Source: CAIVVT01 sp052145115
GTDB taxonomy: Bacteria; Acidobacteriota; Terriglobia; Bryobacterales; Bryobacteraceae
Direction: 5' to 3'
Length of the DNA: 64,000 nucleotides
NCBI GenBank assembly: GCA_052145115.1
Contig: JBKQPG010000015.1
Location: forward strand, 62,001 to 126,000
How positions within the stretch are numbered: position 1 is the stretch's first letter; the number at the start of each line of letters is the position of its first letter. The translations under genes and the position numbers were made by a program. Shown here in pieces: positions 44,239 to 53,247 of this stretch. The notes below the pieces were generated by a model. The model saw only the letters and a program-made list of their open reading frames with translations. It was not told where the DNA came from and did not search any database.

Positions 44239-44488
44239 AGACCCTCCGCTGAACTTGCTCAGGCGGCACCAGCCTGGAATCGCAGTATAGCCCATCGGGA
44301 CGCCGAACGGGAGGGCCGCGGCGGGCCGGGACCCGGCCAGCAGCGTGAAACAGCGGTGTTGCAGCCGTCACGACACGGTGAAATCACGGCCAATCCGCGG
44401 TGATTCCAGGCTGGCTATGCCGTGATGAGAGCACCGGCGCGCTACGGCGCGGGTTTGGGGGGACAATGGAAGTTCGAGGCCCCTTCCC

Positions 44489-46006
44489 ATGCAATTGCTC
44501 ACCTCCAGCCTGCTCGAACTGATCATTCAAACCTCCACCAACCTGCCGCCCGACGTGCGCCGCGCGATGAGTGACGCGCTGGCCATCGAGACGCCGGCCA
44601 CGCAGTCGCAGCAGGCGCTGAGCATCATCGCCACCAACATCGACATGGCGCACGAAGTCGAGGGGGCGATCTGCCAGGATACCGGCATGCCGACGTTCGT
44701 CGTCCACGCGCCGGCGGGCGTGAACCAGATCCGCTTCGCGGCGGCGATTCGCGAAGCCGTGGCCGAGGCCACGCGACGGGGCAAATTGCGGCCGAATTCG
44801 GTGGATTCGCTGACGGACAAGAACTCGGGCAACAACCTAGGCGCGGAGACGCCGGTGATCCACTTCGAGCAGTGGGAGCAGGACGAGATCGAGGTCAAGC
44901 TGCTGCTGAAGGGCGGCGGGTGCGAGAACAAGAACATCCAGTACTCGCTGCCGTGCGAACTGGAGCACCTGGGGCGCGCCGGGCGCGACCTGGCAGGGGT
45001 CAAGAAGTGCCTGCTGCACGCGGTATGGCAGGCGCAGGGGCAGGGCTGCGCGCCGGGCGCGCTGGGGGTGTGCATCGGGAGCGACCGGGCGCACGGCTAC
45101 CTGCTGGCGAAGTACCAGCTATTCCGGACGTTGGACGACTTGAACCCGAATCCCGAGCTGGCGAAGCTGGAGGCCGAGATCATGGACGAGGCCAACCGGC
45201 TGGGCGTGGGGGCGATGGGCTTCGGCGGCAAGGCCTCGCTCATCGGCTGCAAGATCACGGCGGCCAACCGGCTGCCGGCCAGCTTCTTCGTATCCGTGGC
45301 TTACGACTGCTGGGCGTTCCGGCGGCTGGGGGTGGTCCTGGATCCGGCAACGGGCGAGATCCAGCAGTGGCTGTACCGCGACCCGGCGGCGCCGGTGAAG
45401 GCGATGGCGGCGGGCGAAGGCTTCCCGCTGACGGGGCGCGAGGTGGTGCTGACGGCGCCGCTGACGGCGGCCACGATGCGGACGCTGAAGGTGGGCGACG
45501 TGGTGCTGATCACGGGCGAGATGTACACCGGGCGCGACGCGGTGCACACGTATCTGATGAAGAACCCGCCGCCGGTGGATCTGGAGGGCGCGGTGCTGTA
45601 CCACTGCGGTCCGGTGATGCTCAAAGAAGGCGGGGAGTGGCAGGTGAAGGCGGCGGGGCCGACCACCAGCATCCGCGAGGAACCGTATGAGCACGAGGTG
45701 CTGCGGCGCTACGGCGTCAAGGCGGTGATGGGCAAGGGCGGCATGGGGCCGAAGACGCTGGCGGCGCTGGAGGAGTGCGGCGCGGTGTACCTGAACGCCA
45801 TCGGCGGCGCGGCGCAGTATTACGCGCGGACGGTGGAAAAGGTGCTGGGCGTGAAGCTGCTGGAACTGGGCGTTCCCGAGGCGATGTGGCATTTGCAGGT
45901 GAAGGACTTCCCGGCGATCGTGACCATGGACGCGCACGGCAACAGCCTGCACGCCAGGGTGGAGGAAGAGACCGGGCGGGCGCTGGCGGCGACGCAGGCG
46001 AAGTAG
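44489..46006 (+). CDS. Class I fumarate hydratase (FumA-type, iron-sulfur)
   Basis: Interconverts fumarate and malate in the TCA cycle using a 4Fe-4S cluster. The 505-residue chain contains both the alpha part (about 1-290) and the beta part (about 310-490, GREVVLTAPLTAATMRTLKVG and VKAVMGKGGMG). Likely cluster cysteines are Cys62 (CQDTGMP), Cys187 (GCAPGALGV) and Cys274 (AYDCWAF), with spacing similar to E. coli FumA. Tartrate dehydratase is a related alternative. It is monocistronic; a strong hairpin lies 68 bases after the stop. Third codon positions are mostly G, unlike the C-rich genes before 44 kb. Confidence 0.92.
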   Translation: MQLLTSSLLELIIQTSTNLPPDVRRAMSDALAIETPATQSQQALSIIATNIDMAHEVEGAICQDTGMPTFVVHAPAGVNQIRFAAAIREAVAEATRRGKLRPNSVDSLTDKNSGNNLGAETPVIHFEQWEQDEIEVKLLLKGGGCENKNIQYSLPCELEHLGRAGRDLAGVKKCLLHAVWQAQGQGCAPGALGVCIGSDRAHGYLLAKYQLFRTLDDLNPNPELAKLEAEIMDEANRLGVGAMGFGGKASLIGCKITAANRLPASFFVSVAYDCWAFRRLGVVLDPATGEIQQWLYRDPAAPVKAMAAGEGFPLTGREVVLTAPLTAATMRTLKVGDVVLITGEMYTGRDAVHTYLMKNPPPVDLEGAVLYHCGPVMLKEGGEWQVKAAGPTTSIREEPYEHEVLRRYGVKAVMGKGGMGPKTLAALEECGAVYLNAIGGAAQYYARTVEKVLGVKLLELGVPEAMWHLQVKDFPAIVTMDAHGNSLHARVEEETGRALAATQAK

Positions 46007-46073
46007 GCGCGAACAGAGTCCCGGACAAGCGAGATCAATGAGGGCATGGAGGAGAGGTGTGTCAGGCGGGGTG

Positions 46074-46094
46074 TGCCACCTGGGGCAGGTGGCA
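46074..46094 (+). terminator. Hairpin downstream of fumarase
   Basis: TGCCACCT, a 5-base loop (GGGGC) and AGGTGGCA form a perfect 8-bp stem 68 bases after the fumarase stop. No T-run follows, so it may be a weak terminator or an mRNA 3'-end stabiliser. Confidence 0.5.
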
Positions 46095-46207
46095 GGGGGA
46101 GCGGGGTGCATGGGAACGGAGGGGGCCGGGAGGCCGAGCCAGATGGGTTTGGCAGGGTTGGCGCGGGGTGGGACGAGGCTCGCCGCGGAAATGAGAGGAA
46201 CAAAGCC

Positions 46208-46241
46208 AAACTCGACACTAGTGTCGCAAAGTGTCGAGTTT
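46208..46241. promoter_or_regulatory. Nested palindromes built on TGTCG, operator-like
   Basis: AAACTCGACACT (46208-46219) and AGTGTCGAGTTT (46230-46241) are perfect 12-bp inverted arms around a 10-base spacer. The first arm also forms a separate 14-bp palindrome, CGACACTAGTGTCG (46213-46226), with the spacer. Three half-sites are thus arranged so that two different pairings compete. Further TGTCG or CGACA copies lie at 46404-46408, 46421-46425 and 46429-46433. Confidence 0.5.
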
Positions 46242-46459
46242 TGTCAAACAACGTATGACACTACGGCGATGAGGGGCGGCGCTGGGACGGAGAGTGTTCC
46301 TCAGTCTATATTATGAACTAAATAAAATAGATACAGGAGTAGGAGGCCTCCGAGATCAGGGTCAGGAGCGGGTTAGAAATGGCCGAGATTGTATGACAAA
46401 ACACGACAGTCGCTGTGTAGTGTCGAAATGTCGGATTTGGGGAGTGCTCAGGCGGTGGT

Positions 46460-48265
46460 TCAGTGCAAGGGCGTACCGGAAGTGGCTGAGAATCCGGCTG
46501 GGAACGACGAGCCGGCCGGGCATGGAGATGAACACCTGAGCAAGGCGGTTCGCGGGCGAGAACGGCTTCCCTGGACGGCAGGGGATCCAGCGGACCCAGG
46601 ACGCCTGGCCACTGCGTTGTGCGTGTAAACTACAAAGCGATCGCCTCGAACGTCCTTGAACTGATCCACCTGGCCGTCGGGCCAGCGGATTTCGATCAGA
46701 TCGGCGTGATCGGATTGGCCCAGCCCGAAGTTCAGCCTCGGATCTCCAGCCGACAGATACCCCCGCGTTGGAATCATGTCCTCAATCATTCGCAGACCGT
46801 TGGCGACCACCGTGACGCGGGCTCCGTAGGCGTCACGAACTCCCGTAGGGAACTTCAACCGGGGCGTCACCGTAATCCAGTGGTTTGCCGTCCGGGTCTC
46901 ATTTTTGAGCAGAATCGCCCGATCGTTCAGATTCACGATCACCAGGTCCATCCGGCCGTCGTTGTCGAAGTCAATGCCCGTGCCGCCCCGGCCGACGTGC
47001 TTTTCGTGGAAGTGCGGGCCAGCCGTCCCCGACACATCCTCAAAACGGCCGTCCCCGCGATTGCGGAAGATCGTGTTTTCCTGCCCATACTCGTGCTGCG
47101 CGCTGCCGTTCGTATTGAACAGGTCGAGCCAGCCGTCGTGGTCGAAGTCGTACAGCATCGCCGCCCAGCCTGAGTACTGGCCCTTGTTCACCGCGAGGCC
47201 CGCGTTGCCGGTCTGATTGGCGAAGCCCTTACCATCTGGCCGTTGGATGAGCAGACTGCAATCGCGCAGATTGGCGAAGTAGAGGTCAAGCCTTCCGTCG
47301 CGGTTGATGTCGCCCACCACCGGGCCCATGTGGGAAACGCCCGCGCCGTTCTCGCTGTATGCGAGATTCATTTCGAGGGAGCGCTCCCGGTAGACGCCGC
47401 TGGAGTCCATCTCGAAGTAGTAGTTCTGCATGGCGTCGTTGGCCGAGAGCAGCTCGAGCCGGCCGTCGTTGTTGAAATCGGCCGCCGTGACGCTCATCGA
47501 CCGCCCCTCCGGCTTCCAGACGCCCATCTCTTTGGTCACGTCCGTGAATGTGCCGTCGCCGTTGTTGCGGTAGAGCAGGTTGGACTCCCCCGTGTATGTC
47601 AGCGGCCCCGGATACCCGACCAATGGGTCGTATACTTTGGATTTCGTCTCGTCGTACTGCACGTAATTGCCGATGTACAGATCGAGGTAGCCGTCGTTGT
47701 TGTAGTCGTACCAGACGGCCGAGAGGCTGAAATGCGCGCCTGTCAGACCCGCCTTCGTGGCAACTTCGGTGAAGTGACCATTGCCGTCGTTGTGAAACAG
47801 TTCGTTCTGACCGTAATTCAGTACCAACAAGTCGACGAACCCGTCGTTGTCGTAGTCTCCGGCGGCACAACCGACAGAGTATTGGCTTCCGCCGAGACCG
47901 GCCTCATCGGTAACGTCCGTAAACGTGCCGTTGCCGTTGTTGCGAAAGAGGTGGTTCTTCAGCTTTCCCTTCAGGTCGCGGTCGTCCGGACTGCTCACCC
48001 CTGCGGTCCATTTGCCATTTGGGAAAAATATGTCAAGGTAACCGTCGTTGTTGTAGTCGAAGACGCACACGCCGGTGCCTGTCCCCTCGACGATATTATC
48101 CAGACGGCGATCGCCGTAACTCTGCCGGGAGATGAGGCCGGAGGCCACGGTGACGTCGTTGAAATGAATAGCGTGCACCTCTGTCGAACTGTCCCCGCGC
48201 AGAGCACTCAGCGAAAAGCCCATGAGACCAATTATCAGGCCCAGCAGCACTGCCGCCCTCGCCAT
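46460..48265 (-). CDS. Exported FG-GAP repeat protein with ASPIC/UnbV domain
   Basis: The 601-residue protein has a signal peptide (MARAAVLLGLIIGLMGF), then about nine FG-GAP/VCBS-type calcium-binding repeats with DYNNDGYLD, DYDNDGFVD, DFNNDGRLE, DINRDGRLD, DFDHDGWLD and DFDNDGRMD loops, which form a beta propeller. An ASPIC/UnbV domain ends at about residue 550 (LIEIRWPDGQVDQFKDVRGD). After it comes a tail of about 50 residues rich in Ser, Pro and Arg that is unlike the family and may come from loss of the original stop. The start at 48265 is supported by AGGCAGGAG. Such proteins are surface-located or secreted; binding partner unknown. Confidence 0.85.
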   Translation of the reverse strand: MARAAVLLGLIIGLMGFSLSALRGDSSTEVHAIHFNDVTVASGLISRQSYGDRRLDNIVEGTGTGVCVFDYNNDGYLDIFFPNGKWTAGVSSPDDRDLKGKLKNHLFRNNGNGTFTDVTDEAGLGGSQYSVGCAAGDYDNDGFVDLLVLNYGQNELFHNDGNGHFTEVATKAGLTGAHFSLSAVWYDYNNDGYLDLYIGNYVQYDETKSKVYDPLVGYPGPLTYTGESNLLYRNNGDGTFTDVTKEMGVWKPEGRSMSVTAADFNNDGRLELLSANDAMQNYYFEMDSSGVYRERSLEMNLAYSENGAGVSHMGPVVGDINRDGRLDLYFANLRDCSLLIQRPDGKGFANQTGNAGLAVNKGQYSGWAAMLYDFDHDGWLDLFNTNGSAQHEYGQENTIFRNRGDGRFEDVSGTAGPHFHEKHVGRGGTGIDFDNDGRMDLVIVNLNDRAILLKNETRTANHWITVTPRLKFPTGVRDAYGARVTVVANGLRMIEDMIPTRGYLSAGDPRLNFGLGQSDHADLIEIRWPDGQVDQFKDVRGDRFVVYTHNAVARRPGSAGSPAVQGSRSRPRTALLRCSSPCPAGSSFPAGFSATSGTPLH

Positions 48266-48552
48266 GCGGGCTCCTGCCTGAGTTTTCTCGCCGCCGTTTT
48301 TTGTACAGAGGCGGTGCCGAGCCGGAACAGCTGTGGTTGTATGTTGATTGTGCACGAGCGAATGCCACGCCGCACTAGTCTCCAGGAATACGTCTCGGAT
48401 TCGAGCCCGATCCTGTTCAGCAGCGCTCCCAATCTAACATCTCTGAGATGCAGCTTGACGCACGCCCGGCCTACCCGAGCTTCCAACCCTGTTGACGATC
48501 TCTGCGCCAGCCCGGAGAAAGCCCCGCGGTCCTTCGATCGGACTACCTGGCG

Positions 48553-48984
48553 TCAGTTGCTCGGAAGGCGTGCGAAGGCGTCAACGATCATCTTTCTTGT
48601 TACGGCAATCTTGTTTCGGAGCGTTGGGTCATGGGCCGAACCGTCGAAAGATCGGAGCACGAACAGCGCGGCCCGCGGCTCGCGATCTGGAAGTGCAGGT
48701 ACCGCACTCAGATCAGCGAATGCTGTCTGCAAAATGTCCAATGCCACTTCTACCTGTTTGTCATCGAGAATCTTCTCTCCGATGATCTTGGTGAGGGCCA
48801 CTGCTACGGCGTCGCCGCCGCGGCGCATCTCTTTTACCCGCTGACCCTCCCAACCAACACCGTACAGGCTCACACGCACCGTTTGTTCGAGAGCGCCGGG
48901 GTCCGCCTGACCGTTCACTGTGTTGCTCAGGAGAGCCCAGATACAGACGATCATTGCCTTCTTCAAGGTTTCACCTCGTAACAT
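48553..48984 (-). CDS. Small exported protein, unknown function
   Basis: A 143-residue protein with a signal-like N-terminus (AMIVCIWALLSNTVNG) and a mainly helical remainder. No family recognised. The start ATG at 48984 has GGAGGTGA just upstream, inside the end of the preceding gene, which it overlaps by 14 bases; the two are therefore likely translationally coupled. The 287 bases between it and the FG-GAP gene show no clear gene. GC content is lower than the window average. Confidence 0.7.
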   Translation of the reverse strand: MLRGETLKKAMIVCIWALLSNTVNGQADPGALEQTVRVSLYGVGWEGQRVKEMRRGGDAVAVALTKIIGEKILDDKQVEVALDILQTAFADLSAVPALPDREPRAALFVLRSFDGSAHDPTLRNKIAVTRKMIVDAFARLPSN

Positions 48985-51346
48985 TCACGTCACCTCCGTT
49001 GGTGATGGTACCGTGGCCGAAACCGGCCGATCCGGATGGTATCGTCTCCGTCCAGTTGTTAACGCGGACGTAGTAAGCACCGCCGTTCCATACCAGCCAA
49101 ATTTGCTGCCAGCCAGCGAGCGGCGGCCCGGTGTAAGGAAGGCTCGTGCAATATCCGACCGGGTTATCATGGAACGTTCCGTCAGCCGCAGTCGCCGCTC
49201 CGAGTGACTGCGGTCCGTAGCTTCCACCGGACAAATATGTGCCCTGTTCCATTGGTTCCATGCCGGAGGCGGCGATTGGCTGTGGGGGCGATTGCTGGTC
49301 CTGCACCTGGTACTTTATGTCTACCTGGATCCCGTAATTTTGGCTTCCGGCGCAACCTACTGACGTTGCGGAAACCACCCTCAGGGAGCTCGGGACCTGA
49401 ACGATTGGCGTTCCGCTTGCGTCCCCGCTGCAGTAGTGAGAGTAAATTTCACCGGTCGCGCTTCCCTGTCCGGGCCCGACGCCGAAAAAGTTTGCAGTCG
49501 CCGTCGTGCCGGGTGCGTCCACTGTAGCAATCGTCGTGTCATTGGATGTCCAAAGATGGCTGTATCCTGAGCCGCCCGTACCGTAGGACTGGCCCTCGCA
49601 GTCCGTGTAAAGGTCTGAAAGGCATAACGCAGCGATCACCGCCCCGAGGTAGCTGGGGCTGCTGTCCGTTCCGACCGGGAAGTCAATGAGCGTAGTATTG
49701 AGTGTGGCGCCGCAGATGACAACAACCTGCCCGCAACTGAAGTTGCGCGCCAGCCGCATATTTCCGGCCACCAGTTGGGGGGCAACGTCGATCTGCACCA
49801 GCCGGCCTTTGCCTTCACCCGGGTCCGGGGTGAACCAGCTTATCTCGCCCTGAACGAGATTCTTCGGAAGGGTCGCGCCATTTTCATCCTTCACCTGGTC
49901 CGCGATCAGTTCGCGCATGCTGACGGCCCGCGTCTCCATGGGCGCCAACTGCCACGCGTTTTGCCAGAGAACGCCACCACTTCCGATCATGACGTTGAAG
50001 TAGTTGGGAGTCGTGGAATGATTGAACAGCAGTAGCCAGACATCCTGGCTGGCGTCCGTGAGCGACCAGGGGTGATTGCCGGCGTTTTCTCCGCTCAGTT
50101 GGTCCTTGCCAATCTGTTCTACCAAGTCGAATCCGGAGGAGCCCACCGATACGATGCTGGCATAGAAGGCGCCCGGCGCAGCGTCGGACTGAACAATGAA
50201 AGAGTTCCGAAGGCCCGGGTCGCCGATGAGCGCGGGGAGTAGGATCGTTTTCGAACTCATGGCGGGAACGACCGCAGTAGCCACCGGCGTGGCAGTGGGA
50301 CCTGAATCGTCCGTGCGTGCGAACACGACCGTCGCGTTGGCGTCCTTCGCGCCGAAGTTCGCCACCGCAACTTCCGGTGTAAATACAGCGCCCGGCAAGG
50401 CCGTTGCCGCGCCAATGGGAACTCCCGTAAAAACAACGTTTCCGGATTGCGCCAGCCCGGCGTCGAGGAAGTTCTGTGAACTCAACATCGGACCGCGCGT
50501 CGTGCCGCGCCAGGCGAAGCCGAATGCCGACAGGGTGCCAGCCGTGCCGGTGCCAGCGATCGAGATGCCGAACGCGCCAAGATTTGCCTGCGCTGGGACG
50601 GGAGCAGTGAGCGCGTCTCCCACCAGGCTGAACGCGGGATTCACGGAACTGGAACATGCCGGCACAAAGGCGGAGCCACCTGCCGCAAGCGGCACCCGTT
50701 GCTGGGTTGCTCCAGTATTCTCGGCAAGGCACGTAATTGTGGCGGTCTGCGCGACCGCGCCCGTGTTCTTGAGGGCGACGACCGGCTGTCCGGCGAGTGA
50801 AGTGCCGGCCGAGTGCAACACACCGGAGCCCCGCGTGCCCACCATGACAAGCTCCTCTTCGATGTGCTGCCCGGCATTGATGCCGGAACCGGTGATTGAT
50901 AGCTGCGCCGCAATGGCCATGGTGTACACCTTAGCCGGATCGGCATGAATCTCGACCGAGCCCATCGTCTCTGCCGAATTCGCCTGGCGCAACAAATCGC
51001 CGACCGCCAGGGCCTGCTGAGAGTGCGGGGGAAAGTTGACGGTTTGAGACACGATCTTAGCCCCATTTCGGTCGAAAAGCACCACGTCGGCCGAAACTGC
51101 AAATGTCAGTTCATTTACCATGACAAGGCTGCTCGTGAAACCGTTAGCCTCGATGAACAGTGGGGCCACAAGAATTTCCGGCATCTCGTTCATCGAACTA
51201 CTGGTAGCCTGTGTGGCACTGGGCTTGGGCGGAGTTTGAGCAGCGGAGGTTTGCGAAAGCGTTGTGGCCGGAAATCCAATCATTACTGAGAGAATTGCAA
51301 TGATTCGAATACCATTACTAGATAGTGAAGTCATTTTACTCTCCAT
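48971..51346 (-). CDS. Large exported beta-rich protein, unknown function
   Basis: The 791-residue protein has a signal peptide (about residues 12-32) and then a long beta-rich body with few charged residues. The N-terminal half resembles the generic Ig-like modules of acidobacterial secreted proteins (SSLVMVNELTFAVSADVVLF, then VALKNTGAVAQTATITC). The C-terminal half has several cysteines, a bacterial Ig-like signature (SHLWTSNDTTIATVDAPGTT) and no catalytic motif. Starts at 51346 (GAGGG upstream) or 51334 (GGAG upstream) are both possible. It is co-transcribed with the small exported protein downstream. GC content and codon use are clearly lower than in the neighbours. Confidence 0.72.
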   Translation of the reverse strand: MESKMTSLSSNGIRIIAILSVMIGFPATTLSQTSAAQTPPKPSATQATSSSMNEMPEILVAPLFIEANGFTSSLVMVNELTFAVSADVVLFDRNGAKIVSQTVNFPPHSQQALAVGDLLRQANSAETMGSVEIHADPAKVYTMAIAAQLSITGSGINAGQHIEEELVMVGTRGSGVLHSAGTSLAGQPVVALKNTGAVAQTATITCLAENTGATQQRVPLAAGGSAFVPACSSSVNPAFSLVGDALTAPVPAQANLGAFGISIAGTGTAGTLSAFGFAWRGTTRGPMLSSQNFLDAGLAQSGNVVFTGVPIGAATALPGAVFTPEVAVANFGAKDANATVVFARTDDSGPTATPVATAVVPAMSSKTILLPALIGDPGLRNSFIVQSDAAPGAFYASIVSVGSSGFDLVEQIGKDQLSGENAGNHPWSLTDASQDVWLLLFNHSTTPNYFNVMIGSGGVLWQNAWQLAPMETRAVSMRELIADQVKDENGATLPKNLVQGEISWFTPDPGEGKGRLVQIDVAPQLVAGNMRLARNFSCGQVVVICGATLNTTLIDFPVGTDSSPSYLGAVIAALCLSDLYTDCEGQSYGTGGSGYSHLWTSNDTTIATVDAPGTTATANFFGVGPGQGSATGEIYSHYCSGDASGTPIVQVPSSLRVVSATSVGCAGSQNYGIQVDIKYQVQDQQSPPQPIAASGMEPMEQGTYLSGGSYGPQSLGAATAADGTFHDNPVGYCTSLPYTGPPLAGWQQIWLVWNGGAYYVRVNNWTETIPSGSAGFGHGTITNGGDVNVTR

Positions 51347-51438
51347 AATCCCTCGCTCGATCCGGAGGTATTATGCGAGTGTGTTTGCCCGAAGTCAACG
51401 GTATTAAGAAAATAATTACTGCTTGTTAGAGGACCTTG

Positions 51439-52770
51439 TTAGGAGGTCTGCCGGAATTGCTGCCCCGCAACAGCGAAATACGGCTTGTGGGTTTTCCATT
51501 TGCCGCGGGTGAAGTCGGGGAACGGGACGGGGAGGCTGGAGTGGGCGATGGAGTACTCGGAGAGCGGAATCAGCGAACTCATGAGCACCGAATCGTAGAT
51601 GTCGAGCGGCGTGGGGGTACGGCGGCGCACGGCGTCGATGAAGAGGCGGATCTCGATGAAATCCGGACCGCCGTGGCCGAGGGTGGTGTTGAGCGTGCCG
51701 GGCTCGGCGCGCTCGAGATCGGTGTACCAGGGGTGGTCGAATTGTTTCTGGTAGGGCGGGAAGGGCTCCCAAGTGTCGGGCTGGGGACTGCGTCCGGCGA
51801 TGTAGACGGCATTGCGCTGCTCATTGTAGAGGCCGTCGGCGCCGGAGATCTCCCAGCGGTTGTCGTAAGGCCGGGGCGACTGCATGTCATTGATGAGCAC
51901 GATGGTGTTGCCCTGGATGGTCTTGATGAGGGAGGTCACGATGTCGCCCTGGACATAGGTTCGGCGGGCGGCGGGGGAGTCGGGGCCGAACTTTTTGGCG
52001 AAGTAATGCGGCAGGCTGAGGGAGCGGGTGGCCATGGAGGTGACGTAGGCGGGGTAGTCGCCGCAGTTGAGGTCCAGCCAACTGAGCACCGGGCCGAGGG
52101 CGTGGGTGGGATAGGGGTCGGAGTTGCGGCGCAGGAGATATTCGCCGCCCCAGCGGGGGGTGCCGTCGGGGTTGAAGTACCAGTAGGTGCAGTCATGCGA
52201 ATGGGCGGCGTGGCAGTGGTTGATCTGGCCCAGCAAACCGGCGCGAATCATGTTGAGCACGGCCAGGTTGTCGCGGCGAAAGCTCCAATTCTCGAGCATC
52301 ATGCAGGGGGTTCCGGTCTGTTCGTGGGTGTCGACGAGATCCCAGCATTGCTCGAGCGTGAGGGCCGCGGGGACCTCGACGGCGGTGTACTTGCGCGCTT
52401 TCATGGAGGCGACGGCGATGGGCGTGTGCAGTTCCCAGGGAGTGGCGATGAGTACGGCGTCGAGGTCGTCACGGGCGACGAGTTTGAGGTAGTCCTCGGG
52501 GCCGGTGTAGGGCTCGGGTTTCGGGCCGCCGGCGCTCATGACCAGGTCCTGGGCGCGGGCGAGATTCTGGGGGTTGATGTCGCACAGGGCCGGGAACGCG
52601 ACGCCGGGCATCGATGCGGCGATCTGTATGAGGCTGGTGCCGCGACCGCCCGTGCCGACCACTCCGAGGCGGACCGGTTCAGGCGCGGATTGCGGCTGGC
52701 CGAAGCCCGGCCGGGCCAGCGCCAAGCCCGCGGCCCCGATGAAATGCCGACGGTTCGTCGTCAAGGGCAT
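51439..52770 (-). CDS. Exported Gfo/Idh/MocA family protein, GH109-like
   Basis: The 443-residue protein has a Tat signal (TTNRRHFIGAAGLALA), an NAD-binding fold starting LGVVGTGGRG, and the segments VEVPAALTLEQCWDLVDTHE, ENWSFRRDNLAVLNMI and HSHDCTYWY. These resemble family GH109 enzymes (NAD-dependent alpha-N-acetylgalactosaminidases) more than ordinary Gfo/Idh dehydrogenases. The reaction would be glycoside cleavage by an oxidation-elimination route, with the cofactor bound before export. The ATG at 52770 is chosen because GGAGGTG precedes it; earlier ATGs lack a site. Substrate is not known. Confidence 0.82.
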   Translation of the reverse strand: MPLTTNRRHFIGAAGLALARPGFGQPQSAPEPVRLGVVGTGGRGTSLIQIAASMPGVAFPALCDINPQNLARAQDLVMSAGGPKPEPYTGPEDYLKLVARDDLDAVLIATPWELHTPIAVASMKARKYTAVEVPAALTLEQCWDLVDTHEQTGTPCMMLENWSFRRDNLAVLNMIRAGLLGQINHCHAAHSHDCTYWYFNPDGTPRWGGEYLLRRNSDPYPTHALGPVLSWLDLNCGDYPAYVTSMATRSLSLPHYFAKKFGPDSPAARRTYVQGDIVTSLIKTIQGNTIVLINDMQSPRPYDNRWEISGADGLYNEQRNAVYIAGRSPQPDTWEPFPPYQKQFDHPWYTDLERAEPGTLNTTLGHGGPDFIEIRLFIDAVRRRTPTPLDIYDSVLMSSLIPLSEYSIAHSSLPVPFPDFTRGKWKTHKPYFAVAGQQFRQTS

Positions 52771-53247
52771 GCACACCTCCGGATGCATCATATCCGCAAT
52801 GCGGGGAGGCGTGAAGGGGCTCAGGAAGCCTGGCCGAGCTGGCGGAGGATGGCAGCACGCTGATCGGGGCGCGGGGTCGCCAGCGTGATCGTTACTCTAT
52901 TGAGCGCCCGCGGCGGCGTTTGGGCCAACGGGGCGGGGCGCGATGACGTTCTTTGGAGAAAAACAAACCGTTGATTTGCAAGTAGTTGCCGGAAGATTGG
53001 GCGGGCCGGGGCTTGCCGTGGACGGTAGTCTGGTTGGCGCGGGGGGAGTGGGCGTCGCCCGCCCGGTCCGGGCCTGGACAACCCGGAGCCGGCGCGGGGG
53101 GCGTTCACGATGGCGCCGTGTGGCCACCGTCTCCGGCCGGGGGACGGCAGAGCCGGGCGCGGCGCCACCTGCATTTCTCACGAGCGATCGGAGGGCGCCG
53201 AACGCCGTGGGAGAGGCAGGGCCCCCGCGATCGAAGAAAGGCACGCC
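52771..53247. other. Intergenic stretch, 477 bp, between divergent genes
   Basis: Separates the GH109-like gene (-) from the tail-sheath-like gene (+). It is GC-rich apart from a patch near 52955-52990. Short open frames occur on both strands but none has a good ribosome-binding site or a recognisable product. I see no confident promoter. Confidence 0.45.

Larger units (their letters stand above)
46007..46459. other. Non-coding stretch of about 450 bp rich in palindromes
   Basis: Between the fumarase and the convergent FG-GAP/ASPIC gene. It holds a strong hairpin, a cluster of TGTCG/CGACA motifs, two copies of GTATGACA (46253-46260 and 46391-46398) and an AT-rich patch (about 46300-46335) that stands out against the GC-rich background. 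Short open frames here have no recognisable product. Confidence 0.6.

Noticed and set aside
44239..44488. The divergent gap before fumarase as a replication origin, prompted by the composition switch
   Set aside because: It is GC-rich, has no AT-rich unwinding patch and no DnaA boxes (TTATNCACA), and no dnaA or dnaN is nearby.
46294..46628. Short plus-strand frames in the gap after fumarase
   Set aside because: They span palindromes and the end of the convergent gene, and have no convincing start site or product.
48395..48420. A GGATTCGAGCCCGATCC stretch that looks like a tRNA T-arm
   Set aside because: No acceptor, D or anticodon stems can be drawn around it on either strand.
52821..52900. 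A possible remnant of an acetyltransferase N-terminus on the minus strand (ITLATPRPDQRAAILRQL)
   Set aside because: Only about 25 codons and too generic to call; no other part of such a gene is visible.
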